From Atribacteria bacterium SCGC AAA255-N14 (GTDB lineage Bacteria > Atribacterota > JS1 > SB-45 > 34-128), in assembly GCA_000405345.1 (NCBI GenBank), contig ASPC01000030.1, positions 123 to 11,028 of the forward strand: a stretch of DNA of 10,906 nt. Reading direction: 5' to 3'. Shown in pieces: positions 1 to 4,539 of the stretch (position 1 is the first letter of the stretch; every line of letters begins with the position of its first letter). Both the position numbers and the translations under genes were made by a program. The notes beneath the pieces are model-generated. The model saw only the letters and a program-made list of their open reading frames with translations. It did no database searches and had not been told where the DNA came from.

Positions 1-98
1 TGCTCAGTCTTACCCTGACTTACACATCCTGGAATAGATGGACATTCTACCACAAACATTCCATCTTCATCTCGTTCAATTGTTACAATAAACTTCAT
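1..98 (-). CDS. HicB-like antitoxin, N-terminal part (runs off left edge)
   Basis: Reading leftward from an ATG at 98, the first 32 codons give a typical HicB start: beta-strand MKFIVTIERDEDGMF, then VVECPSIPGC and SQGKTE. The pattern 'G-x-F/Y-V-x-E-x-P-x-x-P-G-C-x-S-Q-G-x-T' belongs to the partial RNase H-like fold of HicB antitoxins, which neutralise the HicA mRNA interferase and often repress their own operon. The start is supported by AAAGGAGGT seven bases upstream; another ATG at 105 is out of frame. It resembles the complete HicB-like protein at 8041-8226 (PALPGCFSQGKT) in motif only. The C-terminus and any HicA partner lie outside the window. Confidence 0.8.
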   Translation of the reverse strand, partial: MKFIVTIERDEDGMFVVECPSIPGCVSQGKTE

Positions 99-204
99 TT
101 CCCATACCTCCTTTGTCATCTTTCTCTTTAGCTTAACCAGACACCTTCTAAAATCTTTAAATACTTGTTTTGTTAATTCTATGACATTTTTGATTTGTAA
201 ATTT

Positions 205-213
205 ATTATATCA
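205..213 (-). promoter_or_regulatory. Extended -10 promoter of the partial hicB gene
   Basis: On the minus strand this reads TGATATAAT: a perfect TATAAT with the TGn extension, about 110 bases upstream of the hicB ATG. No good -35 is visible, as is usual for extended -10 promoters. The sequence just upstream (ATTATTTATATTTTA) is shared with the promoter of the HicB gene at 8041-8226, so promoter and flanking repeat block appear duplicated together. Confidence 0.5.
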
Positions 214-214
214 T

Positions 215-726
215 AAAATTAAAATATAAATAATCGCTTTCGGAAATTACAAACAATAGATTCCTTTCCCACATTCCCTTCTGTCATTATCATTGTCGTT
301 GCGATGGAGTGAAACGACTGAAGCAATCTCGTCTAAAAAACTAAAAACGAATAACTAAAAACCAATTTTATTCACTGAAAACTGTATGTAAACCGTAAAC
401 TGAAAACTATCTTTCTATCCTGTATTCTAATTGGTCAATTGGTAGATTGGTGGATTGGTCAATTGAATTATCTTGTATTTTCCCCCGACCGGAAGACCGA
501 CCGACTCCCTGCATCCTTCTTTGCATCTTGTATTTTTTTCTTTACTTGCAACTTGAAACTCGCAACTTGCAACCTTCCTTATCTTTTCTTCACTTGCAAC
601 TTGAAACTCGCAACTTGCAACTTTCTTTATATCTCGCATCTTGTATCTTGTAATTTTTCTTGTATTTTTCCCACACTTGTTCCCCGCACCTATACGCTAA
701 ACGCTGTACGCTCTACGCTAATATGT
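215..726. repeat. Repeat block A: intergenic word-repeat array
   Basis: There is no convincing gene between 99 and 777. The block is a series of short drifting word repeats: a TCATTG...GAAGCAATCTC element (about 290-332), an ACTAAAAAC/GAAAACTGTAAACC stretch (336-411), ATTGGT-AGATTGG-TCAATTG words (430-466), GACCGGAAGACCGACCGACT (485-504), CTTGCAAC/GAAACTCGCAAC words (543-645) and TACGCTAAACGCT words (690-722). The same words in the same order recur at about 8325-8960 (block B), beginning with a shared ATATAAATAATC...ATTACAAACAAT segment (223-258 against 8330-8365). Open frames here on both strands are translations of the words (e.g. VASCEFQVAS) and have no supported start. Confidence 0.75.
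544..621. repeat. Perfect 30-bp direct repeat, period 48
   Basis: A 30-base word beginning ACTTGCAACTTGAAACTCGC occurs identically at 544-573 and 592-621. The 18 bases between are C/T-rich, and a variant of that spacer (CTTTCTTTATATCTC) follows the second copy. The period is 48 bases, exactly 16 codons, so all frames repeat in protein. Two units with near-identical spacers do not make a CRISPR array. Related words recur at 1877-1915, 2692-2706, 6110-6150, 8752-8770, 8868-8890 and 10850-10864. Confidence 0.85.
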
Positions 727-741
727 GCAACTTGTATTTTA

Positions 742-764
742 AAGTCCCCTGTCCCCTTTTTCCT
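742..764 (+). repeat. GTCCCCTGTCCCCTTTTT half-hairpin motif downstream of hepT
   Basis: Fourteen bases past the hepT stop lies GTCCCC-TGTCCCC-TTTTT, matching the right arm (CCTGTCCCC followed by a T run) of the full hairpins at 3479-3530 and 7008-7057. A similar half motif, CCTGTCCCCTTTTT, lies at about 1982-1996 downstream of the DUF2283 gene. The matching left arms (GGGGACTGGC) are missing here, so these look like decayed copies. Confidence 0.45.
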
Positions 765-777
765 CTTCTCTTTTTTA

Positions 778-1203
778 CTATTCCGGTTTTTCTGAAATCT
801 TTGTCAATAATTTTAGGATAAGCAATTTATTTTTAATAAACATATTAATTGCTTGCCAACGAAAGTTAAGGTATCGATGAGCCAATCTGTTTCTTTGTAG
901 AGCTATTTTAGCCAATATTTCTTGTTCTTCTTCAGAAAATCCCAATCTCTGAGCACATTCACTCAAAACCTGAGCATAGCTCTCTACCGAGACACCCTGT
1001 TGAGTAAGAATAGTACCACATATCTCAATCAAGGCAGTAAAGATATTTTCTACGGTTCGGTCCATTAGTTTTTGGAGTTTACGATCTTTTTTGTAATCTT
1101 TCCAGCTTTTAAAAATATAATCTTGTTCAAATTCTTTTATCTCAGTAGCAATAAATTGTAAAGAATCGGTAATTCTTCCTTTTGCATAATTAAATTTAGG
1201 CAT
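778..1203 (-). CDS. hepT: HepT-like HEPN ribonuclease toxin (DUF86 family)
   Basis: A 141-aa, mostly helical protein with the HEPN signature R104-N-R-L-A-H109-R-Y111 (RX4HXY). In characterised HepT toxins the Arg and His form the RNase site, and the Tyr is the residue AMPylated by the partner MntA to silence the toxin. All three are present, so the toxin looks intact, and its length fits the family. It overlaps the upstream nucleotidyltransferase gene by 8 bases (ATGCCTAA), with GGAG inside the end of that gene as ribosome site, so the two are translationally coupled. Antitoxin first, toxin second, is a common order for this pair. The function is inferred from the motif and the partner. Confidence 0.88.
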   Translation of the reverse strand: MPKFNYAKGRITDSLQFIATEIKEFEQDYIFKSWKDYKKDRKLQKLMDRTVENIFTALIEICGTILTQQGVSVESYAQVLSECAQRLGFSEEEQEILAKIALQRNRLAHRYLNFRWQAINMFIKNKLLILKLLTKISEKPE

Positions 1204-1681
1204 GGGAAATCTCCTTTATAATGTCTTGGGCAACTTTCCTCTGCCAGGCAACACCAAAAATCTGAAAATCCTCCATCTGATAGATTGATTCTAATTTTAA
1301 TTGCAAGAATTTATCTTTATCTTCAATATATAAAGGCCTTCCTAAAATTATAGCATTATAGTAAAGCATAGGATGAGGAAAATCTCTATGTATAGGAATA
1401 ATATTTACTTCTATACCCAAATCTTTGCTTAACTCATAAGAGATCTGAGTAATTAAGGCAAAGAGGGATTCTTCGGTGTTGATTTGAGAGGAAAAAAGTA
1501 AGGCTAAATCTAAATCAGAATCATTGCGAGGATATCCTTTATGCCAAGAACCATACAGGAAAGCCATTTCAACACGATACCCGGATGCCTTCTGCTTAAA
1601 GTAATCTTTTAATTTTAGAATACTCTTTTCTTTTTGTATCTTTATGGATTTTTCCATTTTTTTATCAGACCCCAAAAGCAA
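1196..1681 (-). CDS. mntA: MntA-like minimal nucleotidyltransferase antitoxin
   Basis: A 161-aa Pol-beta-type minimal nucleotidyltransferase with GS at 44-45 and D56-L-D58, the GSX10DXD motif that binds NTP and metal. MntA proteins AMPylate the HepT Tyr in RX4HXY and so inactivate the RNase; the HepT partner is directly downstream and overlapping. The start is uncertain: TTG at 1681 (AGG six bases upstream) gives 161 aa; ATG at 1657 gives 153 aa and leaves the domain whole, but has only a distant GGGG. The strand that usually carries the third carboxylate (consensus like VDLV) reads V92-N93-I-I, so Asn may replace Asp. A possible extended -10 lies at 1722-1730. Confidence 0.85.
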   Translation of the reverse strand: MLLGSDKKMEKSIKIQKEKSILKLKDYFKQKASGYRVEMAFLYGSWHKGYPRNDSDLDLALLFSSQINTEESLFALITQISYELSKDLGIEVNIIPIHRDFPHPMLYYNAIILGRPLYIEDKDKFLQLKLESIYQMEDFQIFGVAWQRKVAQDIIKEISHA

Positions 1682-1721
1682 TATGGACCTAAATAATAAA
1701 TATTTCTTTTAACTAATTTTC

Positions 1722-1730
1722 ATTTTAACA
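1722..1730 (-). promoter_or_regulatory. Likely extended -10 promoter of mntA-hepT
   Basis: The minus strand reads TGTTAAAAT, a TGn-extended -10 with TAAAAT (5 of 6), about 40 bases upstream of the TTG start and 65 upstream of the ATG. It is A/T-rich with no clear -35. The only support is similarity to the TGnTATAAT elements upstream of the other TA operons here. Confidence 0.35.
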
Positions 1731-1766
1731 AAAAAATAAAGGAAAGTAAAACAAATACAACTCTTC

Positions 1767-1857
1767 AAAATCGGGAGTATTATTCTCTGCGTTTTGCAAA
1801 AGTACAGAAAGAACTCTCGGGAATAGAAGCAAAATTGGCTACTTTTCCCAAACCCCG
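1767..1857 (+). repeat. Dispersed coding-derived element, copy 1 (QNREYYSLRF...PKPR)
   Basis: Read on the plus strand this gives QNREYYSLRFAKVQKELSG followed by IEAKLATFPKPR. The copy at 10396-10493 gives the same peptide with three changes (FSEAQ for FAKVQ), while four codons differ only at third positions (Tyr, Ser, Arg and Phe). That pattern shows the element descends from protein-coding DNA. There is no start codon or ribosome site, so it is probably not expressed here. Unlike the copies at 3427 and 10396, it is not followed by the RTGVSPV palindrome: after CCCCGTA the sequence passes straight into CTTGAAAC word repeats. The parent protein is not recognised. Confidence 0.7.
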
Positions 1858-2051
1858 TACTTCCTGTATTTTTCTTAACTTGAAACTCGTAACCCGCAAC
1901 TCGAAACTTGTATTTTGTTTTTATCCTCACTATATACTAAATACTAACGATTGTTTTTCGCCCGATACTATATACTGTTTTCCTGTCCCCTTTTTATTTT
2001 TTGTAACTTGTAACTTGTATTCTAAAACAGCCTGCCCTCTTTTATTCCTCC
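1858..2051. repeat. Word-repeat spacer downstream of DUF2283
   Basis: No gene seen. The stretch holds CTTGAAACTCGTAACCCGC-type words (1879-1910), ACTATATACTAAATACTAAC (1929-1948, shared with 8943-8962), CCTGTCCCCTTTTT (about 1982-1995) and TTGTAACTTGTAACTTG (about 2000-2016). A frame that stays open through it is a by-product of stop-poor words. Confidence 0.6.
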
Positions 2052-2270
2052 TTAAGATGCGACCCCTTTTGGGGTTTCATACTTTATCGGTAAAAGCCTT
2101 TCTAAATTCACCCGTTTTGAGGCATCGAGAATCTCAATCCCTATGAGTCTTTCGTCTTTGCCTATATCCAGCACAATATCCTCAGAGACTCGCTTGTTTA
2201 CAACTTCCTGTTTTTTTTCATCAAAGCGAATATAAAGGAGATCTATCTTATCATTATAAAGGATGTTCAT
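2052..2270 (-). CDS. DUF2283 family protein, likely antitoxin of a DUF4258 toxin
   Basis: A 72-aa protein beginning MNILYNDKIDLLYIRFDE, with later DIVLDIGKDERLIGIEILD. The pattern 'Y-x2-x-x-D-x-L-Y-I ... V-x-D-x-x-x-x-x-x-I-G-I-E-I-L-D-A' is diagnostic of DUF2283. The start is set at ATG 2270, not the in-frame ATG at 2294, because GGGAGGTGG lies seven bases upstream of 2270 and the 2294 start would be deep inside the preceding gene. It follows the DUF4258 gene after one base (TAA-A-ATG), with its ribosome site inside the last codons of that gene. DUF2283 proteins often pair with DUF4258 or RelE-like genes and are thought to be antitoxins; this is inferred from family and context. Confidence 0.82.
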   Translation of the reverse strand: MNILYNDKIDLLYIRFDEKKQEVVNKRVSEDIVLDIGKDERLIGIEILDASKRVNLERLLPIKYETPKGVAS

Positions 2271-2271
2271 T

Positions 2272-2538
2272 TTATCCCACCTCCCATTTTCCATAAAATA
2301 CGTACACAGTCACCGTTATTATTACTTCTTTTTCAATAATATAAAATACTTCAACTCTTCTCTGCTCATAGAATTTTTGGTGTCGTCTCTGTTTAAAACC
2401 GTATATTTTGGCTCTTCCAACACGTCCATATTTAGCTGAAATAGTAAAACCAGTGTTAATAACATCTATAATCTCATTTTTACTCGTCCCTCGTTCCTTT
2501 GCTCGTTCTAAGGTATGTTGATCGATTTGTATCTCCAT
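2272..2538 (-). CDS. DUF4258 family protein, likely RelE/BrnT-like toxin
   Basis: An 88-aa protein with the DUF4258 layout: H8 followed by E11-R12 and R16-G17 (H-x3-x-R-x3-R-G), helix KNEIIDVINTG, strand KIYGFKQRRH, then RVEVFYIIEKEVIITVTVY and a final FYGKWEVG. The N-terminal H...ER...RG and the terminal V-T-V-Y strand are the family hallmarks. DUF4258 domains have a RelE/BrnT-like fold and occur as the toxin-like member of two-gene modules; RNase activity here is inference. ATG 2538 is supported by AAGGAAAG ten bases upstream. It is the first gene of the operon with DUF2283. Confidence 0.82.
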   Translation of the reverse strand: MEIQIDQHTLERAKERGTSKNEIIDVINTGFTISAKYGRVGRAKIYGFKQRRHQKFYEQRRVEVFYIIEKEVIITVTVYVFYGKWEVG

Positions 2539-2592
2539 ATTTACTCTTTCCTTGGCTTACATATTACCAATACTCCTCTATCTTTATATAAA

Positions 2593-2601
2593 ATTATAAC
2601 A
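2593..2601 (-). promoter_or_regulatory. Extended -10 promoter of the DUF4258-DUF2283 operon
   Basis: The minus strand reads TGTTATAAT, a TGn extension followed by a perfect TATAAT, about 55 bases upstream of ATG 2538. It lies in an A/T-rich stretch with no clear -35. It matches the promoter form seen at 205-213 and 8310-8318. Confidence 0.5.
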
Positions 2602-2662
2602 CATATTAAAAAATTAAAATAGCATTAAGTCGAGGGGGTTCGATGAATTGAGCCCGTTTGTC

Positions 2663-2688
2663 GTAGGAAAGGCGTCTCGCCTGCCTAC
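2663..2688. repeat. RTGVSPV-type palindrome, diverged copy
   Basis: GTAGG-AAAGGCG-TCT-CGCCTGCCTAC is a short palindrome with a TCT loop, related to GACAGGCGTCTCGCCTGTC at 10371-10389 and 10497-10515. It sits in a gene-free spacer (2602-2771) that also holds TTGTAACTTGCAAC words (2693-2706) and TTCACTATTCACTAAC words (about 2750-2768). Confidence 0.7.
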
Positions 2689-2777
2689 TTGACTTGTAAC
2701 TTGCAACATTCTTTATCTCTCGTTCTATATTTTATATTTAAGACTAACCACTATTCACTATTCACTAACAACTATCT

Positions 2778-3062
2778 CTATCGGTAAGCATTCTGGCGAT
2801 TATCAGCAGATATCATAAAGACTATCTTGTTTTGGTCATCGATCTCATAAAAAAATCTATAGCTTCTTACCCTATAACGCCAGGTATCCGGATTATAGTT
2901 TATGAGTTTTTTTATGTTTTTACCAAAATAGGGATTTTGTTTTAGCTGAGGATAGACATAGTTGACGAGTTTTATTTTTATCCGTTCCTGTTGTCCGCTA
3001 AAATCTTGTTCAAGTCCCTTTAGGAATTGATTGGTCTCGAATATTCTAAACTTAGTCAACAA
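2778..3062 (-). CDS. RelE/ParE family toxin, copy 1
   Basis: A 94-aa RelE/ParE-superfamily protein: helices FETNQFLKGLEQDF and IKIKLVNYVYPQLKQNP, then the core strands W61-RYRVRSYRFFYEID and NKIVFMISADNRQNAYR. The WRYRV-x-S-YR-x-x-YEI strand pair and the C-terminal R89...Y93 match RelE-type mRNA interferases (Arg and Tyr near the end take part in cleavage in RelE); ribosome-dependent cleavage is inferred. No ATG exists: the gene opens with tandem TTG codons at 3062 and 3059, with AAGGGC upstream, and overlaps the antitoxin by 11 bases. The same TTG-TTG start is kept in copy 2. The two toxins differ at 12 of 93 aligned residues. Confidence 0.88.
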   Translation of the reverse strand: MLTKFRIFETNQFLKGLEQDFSGQQERIKIKLVNYVYPQLKQNPYFGKNIKKLINYNPDTWRYRVRSYRFFYEIDDQNKIVFMISADNRQNAYR

Positions 3063-3294
3063 ATTTGCCCTTCATTTCTTTGGCATCGCGATGCCCGATT
3101 TTTAATTTACCAATCAAATTTTTATCTGATTTAATCTGAGCCATCTCAATAGGGTCTACATAATAAGATTCTTCTATATCTTTTATTACTTTAGCAGTGA
3201 TAAAATTAGAAATAGGACGATGCTCAACCTCAGCAGCAGCTGATATTCTCTCATATTCTTCTTCTGTGAGTCGTAATGTTACTACTTTAGCCAT
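3052..3294 (-). CDS. Ribbon-helix-helix antitoxin of RelE-type toxin, copy 1
   Basis: An 80-aa protein starting MAKVVTLRLTEEEYERISAAA, a ribbon-helix-helix N-terminus (beta-strand KVVTLRL, helix EEEYERISAAAEVE, turn HRPISNF, second helix ITAKVIKDIEES). The C-terminal half (YYVDPIEMAQIKSDKN...KFVD) is likely the toxin-binding tail. RHH antitoxins bind operator DNA as dimers and repress their own operon; tandem 10-bp repeats lie over the -10 upstream. ATG 3294 follows AAGGAGG by six bases. It overlaps the toxin by 11 bases. It differs from copy 2 at 10 of 80 residues, with three adjacent changes at 60-62. Confidence 0.87.
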   Translation of the reverse strand: MAKVVTLRLTEEEYERISAAAEVEHRPISNFITAKVIKDIEESYYVDPIEMAQIKSDKNLIGKLKIGHRDAKEMKGKFVD

Positions 3295-3323
3295 CCAAAG
3301 CCTCCTTATTTTATGTATTCACT

Positions 3324-3365
3324 TATATTCTAATATATTCTAATTCATTTCCTGCCACTTGTCAA
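3324..3365 (-). promoter_or_regulatory. Sigma70 promoter and probable RHH operator of RelE/RHH copy 1
   Basis: On the minus strand: TTGACA (3365-3360), 17-base spacer, TAGAAT (3342-3337), about 45 bases before the antitoxin ATG. Two tandem perfect 10-mers, TATATTCTAA on the plus strand at 3324-3333 and 3334-3343, cover the -10 and likely start site. Tandem sites at 10-bp spacing suit binding of RHH dimers on one face of the helix. Promoter and repeats are kept in copy 2 with one base changed in a repeat. Confidence 0.75.
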
Positions 3366-3372
3366 GCATCAA

Positions 3373-3426
3373 ATTTTATCTAGCAATACTCGCAACCAAT
3401 ATTCGCCCTTAATTACTGTTGCTCCA
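3373..3426 (+). pseudogene. Fragment of a mazF gene (18 codons)
   Basis: Plus-strand translation gives ILSSNTRNQYSPLITVAP, which aligns with ILSNDIHNQYSPLITVAP in the intact MazF at 9279-9626. Several codons differ only at third positions (Ser TCG/TCA, Pro CCC/CCT, Thr ACT/ACG, Pro CCA/CCC), as expected for diverged coding copies. The 5' part is missing: the fragment begins seven bases past the RelE/RHH duplication boundary. The 3' part is replaced, in frame, by the ATFPKPRRTGVSPVY repeat. It is a relic of a second plus-strand mazEF module. Confidence 0.8.
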
Positions 3427-3477
3427 GCTACTTTTCCCAAACCCCGTAGGACAGGCGTCTCACCTGTCTATTATTAA
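3427..3477 (+). repeat. Dispersed coding-derived element (3' part) plus RTGVSPV palindrome, copy 2
   Basis: Directly after the mazF fragment the frame continues as ATFPKPRRTGVSPVYY and then stops at TAA 3475-3477. GCTACTTTTCCCAAACCCCG is identical to copies 1 and 4. The palindrome GACAGGCG-TCT-CACCTGTC (3450-3468) has one G-to-A change in its right arm. The 5' part of the element seen at 1767 and 10396 is absent, so it was truncated or replaced at the mazF junction. Confidence 0.75.
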
Positions 3478-3478
3478 T

Positions 3479-3530
3479 AAAATGGGGACTGGCTACTTTT
3501 TAAATCAAAAAAGTAGCCTGTCCCCATTTT
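3479..3530. terminator. Long mismatched hairpin, GGGGACTGGC type, copy 1
   Basis: A 23-base left arm (3479-3501) and 23-base right arm (3508-3530) pair completely except for one central position, which is T opposite T, between GGGGAC/GTCCCC and GGCTAC/GTAGCC. The loop is five to six bases. It lies 54 bases past the stop of the leftward gene ending at 3584; in that direction the stem ends CCCCAUUUUAUU, so it may act as a terminator. A second copy with the same mismatch is at 7008-7057. It could also be a REP/MITE-like mobile palindrome. Confidence 0.7.
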
Positions 3531-3583
3531 CAGACCTTATTATAAAAAAGTTGAAATTCCCCTTTTCTATTTTTCAAAAATAA

Positions 3584-3850
3584 TTAACTAATAATCCCCT
3601 TCTGCTTAAGAATAGCAATATAATCTTGATAAGTTAACGGACATTTTATTAAATTTTTAAAATCCTTTGTAGAAAGTTTTAATTGTCCTCTAATTTTGTT
3701 TGCAATGTTATCGGGGACATCTCTTCCATGGGAATAGTGAACTCTTAATATCTTTTTTTCATCTACTAATAGCCACCCATAATTATGTCCAGTAGTTCGA
3801 ACCTTTAAATCTAATTTTCTAAAAATTTTCTCTATCTCTCTTTTCTTCAT
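3584..3850 (-). CDS. HicA-like toxin
   Basis: An 88-aa basic protein: helix KKREIEKIFRKLDLKV, then TTGH22NYGWLLVDEKKILRVHYSHGRDVPDNIANKIRGQLKLS. The order helix, G-H, two strands, H-x-G-x-D-x-P and a helix ending in 'I-R-x-Q-L-x-L-S' is that of HicA-type mRNA interferases with a dsRBD-like fold, where the His after the Gly is catalytic (H22 here). It carries a C-terminal extension (KDFKNLIKCPLTYQDYIAILKQKG) longer than in classical 60-70 aa HicA. Its start overlaps the stop of the upstream gene by four bases (ATGA), the usual coupling. Assignment as HicA-like is from pattern and context; a diverged family is possible. Confidence 0.6.
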   Translation of the reverse strand: MKKREIEKIFRKLDLKVRTTGHNYGWLLVDEKKILRVHYSHGRDVPDNIANKIRGQLKLSTKDFKNLIKCPLTYQDYIAILKQKGIIS

Positions 3851-4191
3851 TTCTTTTTAATAACTTCCTCTAAAAATGTTAACCATTTTTTTGGAAGAGG
3901 ACCTAGATTCTCCCTATCGTCTTTTAAATCATTATAGAGATTAACAATTTCTTCATTTAGTTGATTAATTGCTTCATACTCTGTATCTGCATAACCAAAG
4001 GCTTCTATATCATCAAGAGAGGCAACAACTAATCCATTTTCTATTTCAATTGTTATATATATAGGTTTTTCTAAAATATAATGATCGTTCTTTAGAGTAT
4101 TTAAGGGAACTATTTTTCGCTTATCAAAATTTTTAATAAGCTCCCTAGAAAATTCTTTATACTGCTCTTTGCTAAAAACTTCTGTCTGCAT
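3847..4191 (-). CDS. HicB-like antitoxin
   Basis: A 114-aa acidic protein, the upstream partner of the HicA-like gene. Its centre reads KPIYITIEIENGLVVASLDD then IEAFGYADTEYEAINQLNEEIVNLYNDL. The 'I-T-I-E ... G-x-x-V-A-S ... G-x-A-x-T-x-x-E-A-x-x-x-L-x-x-E-I' layout matches the HicB partial RNase H-like fold; no DNA-binding C-terminus is obvious (it ends LGPLPKKWLTFLEEVIKKK). The start is ATG 4191, which has AAGGAGGGC six bases upstream; an in-frame TTG at 4230 would add 13 residues but has no ribosome site. It overlaps the toxin by four bases. Confidence 0.62.
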   Translation of the reverse strand: MQTEVFSKEQYKEFSRELIKNFDKRKIVPLNTLKNDHYILEKPIYITIEIENGLVVASLDDIEAFGYADTEYEAINQLNEEIVNLYNDLKDDRENLGPLPKKWLTFLEEVIKKK

Positions 4192-4278
4192 TTCGCCCTC
4201 CTTTTTTATCTTTTCAATATCAATTTCCAATTTATTCTCTAAAAGGTTTTAGACTATTCTAACTATATTTCCATTTGT

Positions 4279-4287
4279 ATAATATCA
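4279..4287 (-). promoter_or_regulatory. Likely extended -10 promoter of the HicB-like/HicA-like operon
   Basis: The minus strand reads TGATATTAT, a TGn-extended -10 (TATTAT), about 88 bases upstream of ATG 4191. Its context TTTTATGATATTATA is close to TTTTATGATATAATA at 204-218 upstream of the other hicB. No clear -35. Confidence 0.4.
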
Positions 4288-4476
4288 TAAAATAACAAAA
4301 AATAATATCTCTTTTTAAAAGGAGCTTTTTGCTTTGTAAGATTTTTTTGGTTTTTAGTCACTGATCAAGCCTTCTCAAGGGGTAAATTGAAACAGGTCTA
4401 CAGAAAGTAATGACCTATTTTTTATTGATTTAATTATTTTCCTTAATTTACCCTAATAATGGGCACACTTCTCCCC

Positions 4477-4503
4477 TTATCCACATTTTAGGGCTGTGGA
4501 TAT
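4477..4503. other. Inverted pair of consensus DnaA boxes near the IS 3' end
   Basis: TTATCCACA (4477-4485), nine bases, then TGTGGATAT (4495-4503). The first is a perfect TTATNCACA DnaA box and the second is the same site inverted with one terminal mismatch. The eight-base core TATCCACA/TGTGGATA also forms a hairpin in RNA. It lies between the transposase stop (4540) and the proposed left end. Some transposons carry DnaA sites near their ends (Tn5/IS50 is the known case); whether this pair binds DnaA is untested. Confidence 0.55.
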
Positions 4504-4539
4504 TTTCGCGGAAAAGTTATCGCCAGGTAAGATAATAGT

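Larger units (their letters stand above)
2772..3366. repeat. Segmental duplication of a RelE/RHH module, copy 1
   Basis: This interval aligns without gaps to 9661-10255 (constant offset 6889) at roughly 89% identity by eye. It holds the whole toxin, the whole antitoxin, the operator and the complete promoter. The match starts six bases before the toxin stop and ends one base past the -35 hexamer, so the duplicated unit is almost exactly one self-sufficient TA cassette. Confidence 0.9.

Noticed and set aside
544..621. Two identical 30-bp repeats separated by 18 bases as a minimal CRISPR array
   Set aside because: Only two units, the spacer is a low-complexity C/T run that is itself nearly repeated, and the same words occur in many intergenic places; no cas genes.
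427..795. Overlapping small open frames on both strands in block A
   Set aside because: They are translations of word repeats, lack ribosome sites, and no protein family is recognisable.
1709..2146. Open frames around the first coding-derived element
   Set aside because: They run from repeat into repeat without a start signal; only the 90-base element shows codon-like conservation.
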